In this document: piece by piece, positions 22,865 through 35,530 of the stretch | How positions within the stretch are numbered: position 1 is the stretch's first letter | How the letters are laid out: each line of letters opens with the position of its first letter | Source: Poecilobothrus nobilitatus | Taxonomy: Eukaryota; Arthropoda; Insecta; Diptera; Dolichopodidae | Direction of reading: 5' to 3' | Length of the DNA stretch: 64,000 bases | Assembly: GCA_947095535.1 (NCBI GenBank) | Contig: OX352774.1 | Location: 37,340,496-37,404,495 of the forward strand | Translations under genes and position numbers: made by a program | The notes under the pieces: model-generated | What the model was told of the DNA's origin: nothing | The model's database searches: none | What the model saw: only the letters and a program-made list of their open reading frames with translations

Positions 22865-25494
22865 GATACATATATATATAGCTTATTATAGTTCTATAAA
22901 TATGTATAATTTACGTTCTATTTATAAATTTTTTACACTCTTTTATATAGATACTATAAAAAATACATTTTTAATTTAAGGCTTAGTTTTTATTTTAATG
23001 TGTCATCTTAAAAATTGAAATTGACTGGTGTTTGGTAGGTACATATACATACATACATACAGCCAAATATCAAATATTATTTATACAAATACTTAAATAT
23101 GAACATATAACAAATTTTCATATACATATGTATATTATTATATACTTAACAATAACAAAGTAAAAAAAATTAGGACAGGGTTTTAAAAATAACTAATAAC
23201 TATACATACGTATAACAATTTTTATATGTATATACATATGTATATTCATACCTATACTACTGGTTAAACGAATAAAATTTAATGTAATTAAGAGCTATAA
23301 AATAAATTTCATATTTAATATTTTTATTTTATATACAAAATACTTAGTTAAATATCTTAATAGATAATGATTAAATAATTATATGTATACATATATACAA
23401 ATATATGTATGTATATACATAAATTACAACGCCTTGTTTTATTTTTTATTTCTTTTTTTTTTTTTTGTCAAAACGATCGAATTTTTGGCCTTTTTTCGTC
23501 ATTTTTTTTATTTTTTTGGTTTTAAAAATGTTAAAATCGTTAGTTATTATATTGCCTAATTAATCTCATTATATAAAAAAACAACAAAAAAAAACAAAAA
23601 AACTAAAATGGCACCTCAAAGCTAGACAGAAAAAATGATTTTATTTTTGCAATTTTTATTTATTTTATTTTTTTTTTTGCTTTTTTTGTTTTTTTTTTTT
23701 AAATTCCCATAAACAATAGACAGTCAAAACAAACGATTATTTATTAAATAGAATGTTACACAAATCATGTAACACTTATTAAAATTATCTATATTATTAT
23801 ATGTAGATATTTTATTTATGTACATATATACGAGTATGTAACTAAAGTATATGTGTACCTACTTATGAATGTATGTGTATATTATATGAGTATGTACATA
23901 TTTATATAAAATAATAAAAAATATAAAATTATTAAATTATATTTGAGCTTTTTTAAACAGCTGTTCCAATAAATACAACTAACTGTACATATATATAAAT
24001 ATGTACATATTATTAGATACACATTACACACTATAACTAGATATATATTATAGGTATTATGTATTTTATGTTATTATGTGTATGAGTATTTTTTGTATAG
24101 TTTACATTCAAGTATCTATTAGATACATATATCATTGATTACGAAAATGATTCGCACTCGTCACTTATTATTTTTTTTTTTTTTGTTATTGTCTACTTTT
24201 TAATTATATTTAATTAAAAAATTAAATATGAATATGCATGTTTTTTATTTTTATTTATTTTTTATTTTTATTTTTTGCACATAGAAAATTGTTATTATTT
24301 AATATAAAAACAAAAACTATTAATAACTTAAAATAAAAGAAGTTAACATTCATATACTATAGATACTAATAATACAACAGATAATAATAATAATGTGATC
24401 ATTACAATGTCGCGACGTTGTATATTTATATGCATATATATATAGGTATATTTGTGTACATGTATTTTTATTATGAATATTATAATAAATTTTTTTTTTT
24501 GCTCCAAAAATTTTAAAATTGCTTAAAAGTTGATCATATATGTATATGTAAGTATATACATATGGTATTACATATATAAACTATACATAATATATAAAAA
24601 AAAAAATTACAGTAATCTCTCCATATTTATTTAATCAATTGACACAATTCATTTTAAACTTGATCAAATAGATACCAGATGTTATTATTATTACAATGGA
24701 TATAAGTAGTTTTAAGAATTTAAAGATGTTTCTTTTGGGGGGCGGGGGTATTTAATAGCCCAATCCTTATTCAAAAGTAACCAAATAATTTTTATAGCAC
24801 AAATATTATTTGTATAAGCAAAATAAAATATAAGTTAACCGTTAAAATATGGCCAGAATATAATACTTAGCAGGAAATTTTATATTTTGTTTTTTTTTTT
24901 TTTAATTTTATAAAACCGAAAATGTCTTTATTTTATTTGAAATGTAAGGATTTGGTAAAGATGCTATGAATTTTTTAGCCATTTATTTTTTTTAATTAAT
25001 GCTGTAGCCTAAATCTCTTTTTAGGTTTAACGAAAAGTTTTGACATATCGAAAAAAACTGAGAAAATTGTACTTAAGTATAGTTTCAAATATTTGTGAAA
25101 AAAAAAATTTTTGATTTAAGGATGGATTTAAGTGATAGGTAATAGTCATAAAACAGGATTTAGAAAACTTGAATTAAAACTAAAATAATTCAATAACCCT
25201 AACTGATTTACGTTGAGGAAAAACTTTTAGATAAGCAAAATTAACAATTTTGAAAGCTGTCAAGAAAAGAAAAATAATTACATACATACATAAAATGAAT
25301 AAAAATATGAAAAATGTTTTAATAGTTTAAAATTTAAGTATTTGATTACATATAACTAGCTAAGTAACCAATATACACGATAGATTTAAATTTTATAGTT
25401 TTAAGTTTTATTTTTAAAATCTTACATAAAGCTTTGTTTGCTCTTGCAGTTACCTTGTAATGTTAGATATATCATTTATATTATTAGATTATTG
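22865..25494. other. Non-genic A+T-rich stretch
   Basis: TATACATATGTATA-type tracts, T runs and a G-rich ggggggcggggg at 24737-24748. No open frame of interest and no element recognised. Confidence 0.45.
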
Positions 25495-25809
25495 TTATTT
25501 CAATATAAGTGATCGTGAGACGTTTTGATGTGCATCTAATTGTGTTGCCGCTGTAACTAAGTGTTTTTGATTTTGTCTTATTTCTAAAACTACAAAGTTG
25601 TAAAGATAACTAGTTACATCGTTGGTTTTTTTTTCTCTCTGATATAGATCTGAGACGTCTTCAAAGCTTCTTCCGTTATATTGGCGTAATTCATTGTGGC
25701 ATAAATCAATAGAGAAATTTAAAACCAACTCTGACTGAATAGATTTTCCTTCGTTTTGAAAGCATACTACGGACCTAGAATCTAGTGAATACTGACGCGT
25801 TAGCTCAGC
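25495..25809 (-). CDS. Candidate terminal coding exon, unknown protein
   Basis: An open frame of about 104 codons ends in TAA. It is not low-complexity: it uses G/C-ending codons (CGC, GAC, GTC, GCG) unlike the surrounding DNA. A pyrimidine-rich tract (tattttttcttttccttg) followed by gtgaag just upstream makes a plausible splice acceptor at 25810, giving an exon that begins AELTRQYSLDSRS in phase 0. The only start giving a longer frame is TTG, so an internal or last exon is likelier than a complete gene. Features seen: two cysteines (VVCFQ, DLCHN), an acidic/basic middle and a hydrophobic FVVLEIR block. No signal peptide, membrane segment or known domain was recognised. A decayed paralogue lies at 28225-28545 in the same orientation. 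No partner exon could be identified. Function unknown. Confidence 0.45.
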   Translation of the reverse strand, partial: AELTRQYSLDSRSVVCFQNEGKSIQSELVLNFSIDLCHNELRQYNGRSFEDVSDLYQREKKTNDVTSYLYNFVVLEIRQNQKHLVTAATQLDAHQNVSRSLILK

Positions 25810-26344
25810 CTTCACCAAGGAAAAGAAAAAATACTAAGTAAATGCTATATATTTAGAACTTAAGAAAATTGGATAACTAGGTAGGTATATATGAAATTAT
25901 AAATTAAGGGGTATAAAAATTAAAAAAAAAAAATAAGAGTTATAAACAGATCTTAAGAACGGAAAACCTTATTCAGCATAAAAAAAACCGTAACTTAAAG
26001 TTTAAATTAAATTATAGCAAGACATAAAGCTTGAAACTTAATGAACTAAACTCATAATAAACAAAAGAAAAAAATTATTTAAAAAATACCATCAATATAA
26101 TAAAAACTTACGTTAATTACAGAGATTCATTTTAAAATTGTTATACTTAAGTTCCGTCTCAATAAGTACTGTTAAAGTTGAAGAATATATATTTTCTAGT
26201 TTTATAAAAAGAGAGATTACTGTATTTTTTTAAATATACTATGAACTATTAAGTCTATGATTATAATCACCCACAGAACACAGTTAAAAACTAGAATTTC
26301 CTAGTAAAAACAAGTTTTAATCTGATTTTTTACATTTTTGACGG

Positions 26345-27262
26345 TTATGTCAAAATAACAATTTTATAAAGTTTATATAAACAAAACAAAAAAAAAAAAC
26401 AAAAATCAAAATATAAAAAACAAAAAATTAAATTACTAAAAGTGAGAAAAAAATGTTTGCAAATAAAATAAAATAACTTTAAATAAATGAAGTGTCTAAA
26501 AAAAAAAAAAAAAAATGTCATTGACAAGTGAAAAATTCACCTCAGGCGTAAAAAATAAATAAAATATTTGTTGATCGATTGGTTAATTATTAACTATCTA
26601 TAGATAGTTATGTATATGCTAAATATATTATTAATTTACTTACTATTGTATTATAGGTGCGTTCTATGAATATTGTCTGTGTCTTCTAACAAAATGAAAA
26701 TCGTCTACTACCGGAATTACGTTATTATACGATAATTTATTAGTGAAAGTAAAATATTAATTATAAAAATTTATAAAAATAAAAAATCAATTAAATAACA
26801 AATTAATTTTAATTGATTTACTATAAGAGTATACTAGGAAAACATTTTTAACGTTTGTTATGTTAAATGTAAAAAAAAAAATGCAATAGATGCAACTTGG
26901 TGAAAAAAATTCCAAAAAAAAAAAAACGTTACGTTTTAAAACTGAACCACTCACGCTTTAGTAGAATCTTAGAAGTCTTTCACAATGACTGAAAAAGTAA
27001 AGAAGTACCTAATTTTTTTCCTTTTTTATTTGGAAAATTTTTCTCTTTCATATAGGTAAGTAAACCTTTAAAATAGAACTTTAATAATGATGATAGATAC
27101 TTATGTAACATTAATTATTTCGGGAGAGAATATTCCTTGAACCATCTAAACCTTTAAAGCTAGACATTTGGTGATTTTAGAAGAGTAAGTAAAATAATTT
27201 TATTTTCAAAAATTAAAAAAAAGAGTAAAATAATTTTATTTTTAAAAATTATATAAGAGTTG
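26345..27262. other. Non-genic stretch
   Basis: A-rich with scattered homopolymers. The frame at 26345-26527 is compositional. A pyrimidine-plus-AG site lies on the minus strand near 26992, but all frames after it stop quickly, so no exon is called. Confidence 0.4.
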
Positions 27263-27451
27263 GTGCCTCGGTGGCACCAACTAGGCCGCATAAAATACGT
27301 TCTAAACACCGAGGAGAGAGTGTGAGTTCGAGTCCCACACACGTCGTAAGAGTTATTCCCCCTTGCGACATTTACAGCCACGCCTGAACAGGAAAGGCTG
27401 TGTAATTTCTTGTCCACATTTATGTGGCAGAGAAATGCAATAAAAAAAAAA
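27263..27451 (+). repeat. tRNA-derived SINE, copy S4
   Basis: It runs from a GCCTCGGTGG start to a poly-A at 27441-27451. Box B (gagttcgagtcccacacac) and the middle and tail blocks (cagccacgcctgaacagg, atttatgtggcagagaaatg) are close to copy S6. Where the others have TGGCCTAGTGGGTAAG, this copy has ggtggcaccaactaggccgc, so box A is disrupted. The reverse-strand open frame across it is a shadow of the SINE. Confidence 0.9.
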
Positions 27452-28224
27452 CAATATCAGAGCTCGGAGATTAAAAATTGAAAATTTACAGTTTTAATAT
27501 ACTGTTAAAGCATATCAATTTTTACCAGGTGACTTTGACTCAGATGATTTTTTTAAATCTGCACTGTGTCCATTTTTAGAGGTAAGATGCAAAATATTTT
27601 ACATTATGTTTAAATATATTGTTTAAAACTCTGATTTCGCTAAGTAAATAGTCCTTAAAAATACTCTATAATTCCTTAAAATTCAAAAAAGGAACTTTAG
27701 ATTTTACATAATTTTCCTACCAAGAAAATACTAGATGAAAAATTCCAATATTTATAAAAAAAATTATCGCAATTTTAAATTGTTTGATATTAAAGATACC
27801 ATACAAAACATGCGTTTTCAAAAACCTTCCATTCAACAACTTCCTTCTTCAATTTTTAGTTTTTTTTAAAAGTTTACAATCACAAAGAAAACTTAATTGT
27901 CCATTCTAATATTCTTAAAATTTCGTACTTAAGTATATAGAAAGTAAAGCAAAATGTTAAGTTATTTTTTTTTTTATGAAAATATCTTCTTTGAGATGGT
28001 TAAAGAGCGGTGCCTTATAGATGTAACTTGAAGTGTGGATTGGATTTGAGTGTAAAAACATCAAAATTTATAGAATATATAGAAATTTAAAATTTCAAAA
28101 TTCTCTAGAGCTGAAGTAAATCAATTGGTTCGTGTCATTATGAGCCACTGTCTTATCTATAAACATGCTAGAAAATTAGATATATTAAATCTGCATAATA
28201 AACTGTAGATTTTTGAAGACGAAT

Positions 28225-28545
28225 CGAATCAATAGATAGTGTGAAGAATTTACTCTGCACTTGTCTCAGTCTTTTAAGAAAACGGCAGTTAATATCGGTA
28301 GAGTCTTTTTTCAAACTTTAGAAGAACTCTTTGATATGGACTGAGGAGGTTCCAAAACTTTTTCCGTCAGAGTAATATTTTCGTGGTATAAATCTAAGGA
28401 AACTTAAAACCAACTCTTCTCGAATAGGTTATCTTACGTTTTTACACATTTTAAAGAAACACTACATATCTAAAATCTCTATAATGATTACTAACACCTT
28501 CATCAAGTAATAAAAACTAAAGTCTAGTGATAACTAACGCTTTCA
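28225..28545 (-). pseudogene. Decayed paralogue of the 25.5-kb exon
   Basis: Aligned on the minus strand, this matches the 25.5-kb exon over most of its length. The block gttggttttaaatttc of that exon is gttggttttaagtttc here, and the flanking codons also align. Toward the C-terminus RLRQVQSKFFT parallels EIRQNQKHLVT. Stops (for example after RYVVFL) and frameshifts break the frame. The first part appears twice: aaagcgttagttatcactag lies just upstream of gaaggtgttagtaatcatta, both matching the exon's start. This is a tandem duplication about 2.7 kb apart with one decayed copy. Confidence 0.6.
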
Positions 28546-28968
28546 TTAATTAAAAACAAAAAGTGATAATTTGATGAAAATAGAAATTTAAAAAAACAAT
28601 TTTCCAACATAAGTTTTATTTATATTTTTATTAATATTTTTCTTGCAATTTGTTGGAAAATATAATTTTAAAATAGCTTAAATACCAAAATTAAAGATAT
28701 ATATCTAAAAATATACTGTTTGTACAACTGAATTAGAATTATAAATAAATTAGTAATTTTCATTCAGTTGTTTAAATAACTAGTATAATTTATATAAAAT
28801 AATATATGTACAATGTATATCTATACAATACAATAATACTAAGTAAAAATATTAAATTTATTTTAACCAAAAATAAAACTTCCAAGAAATTCTTTAAATT
28901 CAAACCTTTTTTCATTTCACTACAATAAGACAAAAATTCCTATAAAAAATGTATAAAGTACTTTTAAG

Positions 28969-29013
28969 CAAGTACTTTTAAGCCTATACGACAAGTACTA
29001 TTAAGCCTATACA
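28969..29013. repeat. 23-bp tandem duplication
   Basis: caagtacttttaagcctata plus cga is followed directly by caagtactattaagcctata plus ca. One substitution and a one-base length difference. Confidence 0.85.
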
Positions 29014-29399
29014 ATATGTTAAAAGTCTAATTGAAATTAATCATATTCAAATGAAACATGGATGTATTATGATTCGGATATTATAGAAATCATTTTAATT
29101 TAAACTTAATTATAGGAATTACAAAATTAATTAATTCAATTACATATTCGTTTAAGATGTTAATTAAAGGTTTATTTAAGTATTATATACGAAACTATAT
29201 TAATCAATAAGTTTTTCTACGCGAAGCAAGGATTGCAACAGATGCTCATACCTACTCTGTATATTCTAAGATGGTGTAACACACAACTTATGAAAATTAG
29301 TTTGTCATGCGCACCTATTCATTTGTGAAATCAGTTATTATCGCACGTTTTTTCCCAAAATAGATAACTCATATGTGTATATAATTTAGTATTGTATAG

Positions 29400-29865
29400 A
29401 GTACATTTTTCTTCAAAATATTTCTTCAAATTTTCTTACTCATTCCTACATAAGTAATCCAAAACTTTTTCTAAATCTAATTTAAAAGGAATTTTTTTCA
29501 CATCTTTATGAAGAAACTGTACATTAGTCCTTGGATACATTTATTTGCCAAGTTTCTAAGTATTAATAAATAAATAAATATGTCCCAACCTAAAATTTTG
29601 GAATATTTCCATATCGTATAGAGCTTAAGAAAAACATTAACATCTTTCTTCAAAATGTTCCTACAAATTTCATCCCATATATAATCCTACATAATCTTAA
29701 GCTTTCCTATAAATCCCTTTTAATAGGAATCCTTTTCCAATCTTTATCTCTCATAAACCAAACTGTATATTGTATTAGCTCTTGATACATTTATGTGACA
29801 AGTATACCTTTAACTATATACTAATAAATAAATAAATAATTCCCAACCTAAAATTTGATATAAGA
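29400..29865. repeat. Two tandem copies of a ~230-bp unit ending in (TAAA)n
   Basis: Both units share, in order, ttcttcaaaat, cctacataa, aaactgta(cat/tat), a ttggatacattta/ttgatacattta block, gccaagt/gacaagt, taataaataaataaata and cccaacctaaaattt. Unit 1 is about 29400-29620 and unit 2 about 29636-29865. The TAAA tail resembles a retroposon 3' end, so this may be a tandem pair of an uncharacterised SINE or LINE tail. Confidence 0.65.
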
Positions 29866-30221
29866 AAAGGTGGTTTTTGATTGTTAAAGTCTAACACTAT
29901 TCACAAGAATCATCAACAATTCCTCTGGGTGCGACTTTTTAAATTTTCCAGCGCCTCATAGAAAATCAAAATTCCCATAGAGGTTATAATAATAATATCA
30001 CCTTGTGTTGCGTTAAAACTATATGATAAATATATATATTATGTGTCACAAAGAAATAATTTTTTAACAAAATTAACAAATTTAAGAATAAAATTAAACA
30101 TTTCCTAACATTTGACAAAATTAAAGTTTAAAATTTCAAATCAACTTTTAAATAAAGTTGATTTAACAAGGATTTAACTATTGAGTTATATTTTGTACAC
30201 TTCAAACTCAAAACAATAAAA

Positions 30222-30526
30222 GTGAGATGACCCCAATGCTCGCGTCGTTTCTAGCGTCGCTTTGACATTTAAGTAGAATACAATGATTTAAATGGAACTT
30301 GACCAAATAGAAAATCGACACTATAGAAGTGATGCACGAAGTGACGCTAGAGTAGAACAACTTTCTACTTTTACTCGCATTGCTAATAAATTTTTTTATT
30401 TTTTTTTTTTTGTTATTTTATATTGGTTTTTGGTCATAAAGCGACGCTAGCATTTGGTCTTTATTTTATTTAGAACGCAATGCTAGAAACAACGCTAGTA
30501 GTGACGCGAGCATTGGGTCATCACCT
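30222..30526. mobile_element. MITE with CpG-containing long terminal inverted repeats
   Basis: The left end is gtgagatgaccccaatgctc then gcgtcgtttctagcgtcgct. The right end, on the other strand, is ggtgatgacccaatgctcgc then gtcactactagcgttgtttc. The motif gacgctag and its reverse recur inside (near 30340, 30443 and 30495), as subterminal repeats do in hAT-like and other DNA transposons. A clear target duplication is not visible, so the superfamily is not assigned. No coding frame. Confidence 0.75.
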
Positions 30527-32060
30527 TAACAATTTAAATTTTAAATAAGGAAACTGTTTATAATAATATAAATAAAAAATTAAAAAAAAAATTATATATT
30601 ACCTTTTATTTTTAAGGATAATCCGCTTTTGTTATATATATATATATAAATTTTATTTGTTTTTTAAATAATCCACAAAATGATTGTTGTTTGCCTGCTT
30701 TTAATTTTAAATAAAAATGTTAAAATTTAATGTTAGAGATTGAGCTCATAATTAAGAAATGTTGAAAATATCATAATTTATATTTAATCCAATTTTTATT
30801 TTTATTTTTGTTTTTTTTTTTGTTTTTTGTATTTATAGTTTGCTATTTCTTTTATTCATATTATAATTGAATTGAATATATGAAACAAATTCATAAATAA
30901 TTTTAAATTATATTTTAATAAAATAACGTAAAATACAGGTTTTTAATTTCCAATCAAATTAAAAAAAAAAAAAGGAAAACATAAAAAAAAAATATTTAAA
31001 TAAATAAAATATTTAACAAAAAGATGATTTTTTTCTTTTTTTTAGTGGTTTTTTTTTTTTTTTTTTTTTTCAAATCACTTAAAAATTCATATAAAAATTC
31101 ACTTTAAATTTTTTTTTATTGTATAAAAAAAAAAAAAAAATTTAAATGTTATAAAATTCAAGGGCAGTAAATATATATTTGATTAAAAACAAAAAAAAAA
31201 AAAATGAAGAACACCTAAATCTTTTTCTTTTTCTTGTATATTATATATATATATATATATATATGTATTATTTATATATATATTTGAATATAATTATATT
31301 GTATATATGTATCCGTACATATATTTGCATATATTATTTGATGACGTATACAATCTTTTTTTTTTTAATAAAAAATATACAAAATCTTAATAAAGGTTGA
31401 CACTTTTAAAAATTGAATTTTATTTTTTATTTACTTTTTTTTTTGTTTTTTTTTTTCTTTTTACAGCTGTTTGTTTGTTTTTTATTTTATTTTATTTTTA
31501 TTTATTTTTATAATAAGTATCTACATCTTCTATATATAAGTAAGTAAAAGTATCTTTAATTTCGATTTTTGTTTTTTTTTTTACAAATTTTACACAATTA
31601 AAATAACAAATTGTTGTGTATTATATATACATATATATATATATATACATTAAGTATATATGCATGTAAAAAAAAAAAAATAAGTAATGTATATAAAAAA
31701 AAAAATTCAAGGTAAATTAAATATAACTGTATATATAAATAAATAAATAAATGTTAAGGTAACAATATTGATAATATTAAAAAAACAGAAAAAAAAACAC
31801 TATGTATTTTTTATTATTATATTTTTAAATTTTTTTTTTTTTTTGAATTTTCAGATATATATACAGATATAAGTACGTCTATTAAAACTTTATTTATGTT
31901 TTATTTTTTTTTTATTTTTTTTTTTATGCATTCAATTTTAATTCACAAAAAAAATTTTTTTTTTGTTTATTTTAATAAATTTCAATATTAATAAATATTA
32001 ATATTAATAAATAAATAAAAAAATAATATCTTGATTTATTATATTTGATAATAGTTATAC

Positions 32061-32104
<44 letters not shown>

Positions 32105-33735
32105 AACGTAGAATATACGTTTTACATAATTATGTAATTAATAATTAATGTTATATTAATATAATTGATGCATTTTTTTATATTATATATTTTATTAAAT
32201 GAGAAAAAATGCATTTTTCTTTTACTTATATATGATGAATATTTACTTTTCCTTTTTTTTTTTTTTTTTGTATATTAATTTTATTTAATTAATTGTAACA
32301 CTCGCTATATTCATTATTCTTTTAATTTTATTTAATTTAATTTTTTATTTTTTTTTTTCATTTAATTCTTTTTTTGAATTTAATTTAAATAAGGTTTTCT
32401 TTTTGATTCAGATCTGAAAAATTACACAAAAATTAATATTAGAAAGAAAATTTCAAATTATTATTAATATATCAATATTTAAATATATTAATACCCCAGT
32501 ATAACTATTTAAAATTATTATGTAATATTTAAAGTTTTAAATTATAATTTTTTTATTTTTTTTTAATACTTATAACGGCATAAAAAACAATCACTTTAAT
32601 TTTAAAATTGTAAATTATTATTAATTTTAATTTAAAATTTTTAATTTTAAAATTTATTATAAAAATCTTGTGATTATTTTATTAATTTATGTATAAAAGT
32701 ACCTATACATTTTTTTTTCAGTTGTTTTTTGTTTTATTTAAATTGTAAAAGTATATAAAATAATAAACAAATATTTTCAATTAAAATAAATTAATTACTT
32801 TGAAATTTGTTGTTTAAAAATTTTAAAAGGTACAATATTTTCATTTAATAATCACTTAATATTTTTTTTTTTATACATAATATGTATTTTTTTTATACAT
32901 TTATATTATATTGTTAACACAGATTTTTTTTTTTTTTAAATGTAAAAAAATCATTTAAATATGTATTTTTAAAAATCAATTTTATAATTCATATATAATA
33001 ATTATTTTTAATTTAATTAAAATTTAATTTGAAATATAATAAAATGTATAAAATAAATATTATAGAACATTTTTTGCTATATATATTTTCCGCGTTTTTA
33101 AAAATCCAATATACGAAATACAAAAAAAAAAAATATATTATAATAAAAAATATAATTAATAAAATTTATTAAACAAAAAAAAAAACCAACAATGATAAAA
33201 TATAAATTTACAATAATAAAAACAAAACAAAAAAATAAAAAAAAAACCAAATAAACATCACATTGCAATTCAGATTTATCAGTAGTGAAAGTAAAAAAAA
33301 AATAAAAAACGAAAAAAAATTGATATTTTAATAATTTCACTTTTTATTTTAATTTTATATTTTTTTTTTTATTTTGTGTTGTGTTTTTTTTCTTTTTTTT
33401 TGTTATTTTTATTACCGCTTAATATTTTTATTTTTAACGGTATGCACTGTTATTTACCGTTATATTATAGATTCATATGTGTATATATATTTATGTATAT
33501 ATGTATGTATGTATAAATAATTCACAAAAAATTCAATTAAAATTGTATTTAACGGTTAAATGATTTTTATAGTATTATTGTATTGTATTGTATTTTCTTT
33601 TTGTTTTTTTTTTTTATTTATTTGTTTTATTATTTGTTTTTTTTTTGTGTTTTTATTACTTTTTATTGTAATTTTGTAATTTATTTATTTATTTGTTTTT
33701 GTTTTTTTTTATGTTTTGAATGCATTAGAGATGCA

Positions 33736-33738
<3 letters not shown>

Positions 33739-33789
<51 letters not shown>
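33739..33789. repeat. (TA)n microsatellite
   Basis: About 50 uninterrupted bases of TA, the longest pure dinucleotide tract in the window. Confidence 0.95.
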
Positions 33790-33794
<5 letters not shown>

Positions 33795-35029
33795 GTTACT
33801 TATTGAATACTTTATTATTTTTATTTTATCCAATAGATACGTATATATATATAAATTTTATAATTTTTATTTATTTTTGATTTTTATTTTTTTTTATTAC
33901 AAAAAGGTTAAAGCACTTTGATCTTCGTTGTGTACATGCCGTATTTTTATATTATGTATATATATATAGTATATATATATATCTATTGAAAAAATTTTCT
34001 TTTTAATTTAATTTAATAAAAAAAAAAAATTTTATAGGTATTACCTTTAATAATTTATGCTGATATTAATTATGCTTTTTTTTTTTTTTTTTTTTAAATA
34101 TAAATTTTTATATTTTATAAAATAATTTTAATTAAAAAAAAAAAAAAACAAATAAAAATAAAATTTTATTGAATGAAATTATATTTTTATTAAATAATTT
34201 AATCACGATTTTAAAATTGTATTTTCATATAAATTTTTTTTTTTTTTTTTGTTTTAATCTAATACATTTCTATTAATTGATTCACTTTTTTGTTTTCAGT
34301 TTTTTTTTTTTTATTAAATCTCTTAATTTTTTTAACACATTATCTTAAAATTCTTCTGTTTTATCTTTATAATTCACGTTATCCTTGCGATTATTTTGAG
34401 CCCGTTATTTGGTGTGAAAGAAAAATTAAAAATAATGTAACGGTTAATTACAACATTTAATATTATATTTCATTTATAACAGTAATAATTTAATAAATTT
34501 TAATTGTTAAAAAAAAAATAATGTACCTATAAATATTTCACAAAATGTATAATAAAATAACAATATAAATACTTTTATTTGTAAACTTTTAAAAATACTT
34601 TAAAATTATTTACCTTTTTGATTTAAAATTTTATATAAAATTTTTTTTCGTATTTTTATTTTTAATAAACATATATACATAATATATGTGAATGTATAAT
34701 TTATGTTTTAAAAATAAAAAGTTAATTTAAAAAAAAAAAAAATGAATTTTCTTCTTTTTTTGTTTTTGATTATCCTAGGAAAATTAGTTTTAGTTTAATT
34801 TTGTTTTTCCTCTTTTCACACAATAAATTTTCCAAAATCGGTTAAAAACTTTTGTTTGTTTTTTGTTTTCATTTCTTTAAATTGTTAAAATTAGTAAATA
34901 AATATTTAAAAATTGTACAAATATTTATTTTAAATCCAGCTTTTTTGTTTAGTATTTATATTTCTTGTATATTTTTGTATTTTGTTTAAAATTCCATTAA
35001 CACCACATACACGTTTTTTATTCGAAAAT

Positions 35030-35530
35030 TTTCCGGAAAACTGTAATATCTCGTCAAAACAGTAAATAATTCACACGAAATCCAACATTTATAAAAAAAA
35101 TAAATTTAATAAAAAAAAAAAATTTTTTTTTTTTTTATTTTGGAAACGCGAAAAATTTACGCGAAGCGAATTAAAACGATATCTGTTTTTATTTTTAATT
35201 TAAAAAATTATTTGCACATTAAATTTTTAAAATTTTTTTTTTTTTTTTTGTTTATTTATTTATTTATTATTTTTTTCTTTTTTTTTTTTTTTAATACGTA
35301 ACGTCTCTACCGTTAAAAATGAATGAAAGAAAAAAATTACAAAAAAAGAAAAATTAACAAAAAAAAATGTTTTAACCTAAACAGGCATTTACGCGAACCG
35401 TTTGTTGCTAAAGTCACTGACTGACTGAAAAAGTTTTGCAAAACCGCCAAAATAATTTTCAACAACATGCTGACTGAAAAAAAAAAAAAGTTGGCTAGCT
35501 ACATAAAATAGCAAAATTACGCGAAATATT
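35030..35530. promoter_or_regulatory. CpG-bearing patch, possible promoter or regulatory element
   Basis: Within the desert this stretch carries repeated CpG-containing words: ggaaacgcgaaaaatttacg, gcgaagcgaat, acgtaacgtctctaccg, acgcgaaccgtttg and ttacgcgaaat, plus cactgactgactgaaaaag. The local CpG density is clearly higher than in the adjoining kilobases. No TATA/initiator pair or downstream open frame could be fixed, so this is an inference from composition only. Confidence 0.25.

Noticed and set aside
27160..27417. 85-codon minus-strand open frame
   Set aside because: Antisense of SINE copy S4 plus A-rich flank. It shares DVCG.RTHTL with the frame over S6 for that reason.
33583..33795. 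70-codon frame and many like it (for example 780, 31179, 33098, 37751 and 41133)
   Set aside because: Phenylalanine, isoleucine, tyrosine or lysine runs produced by homopolymers and TA repeats.
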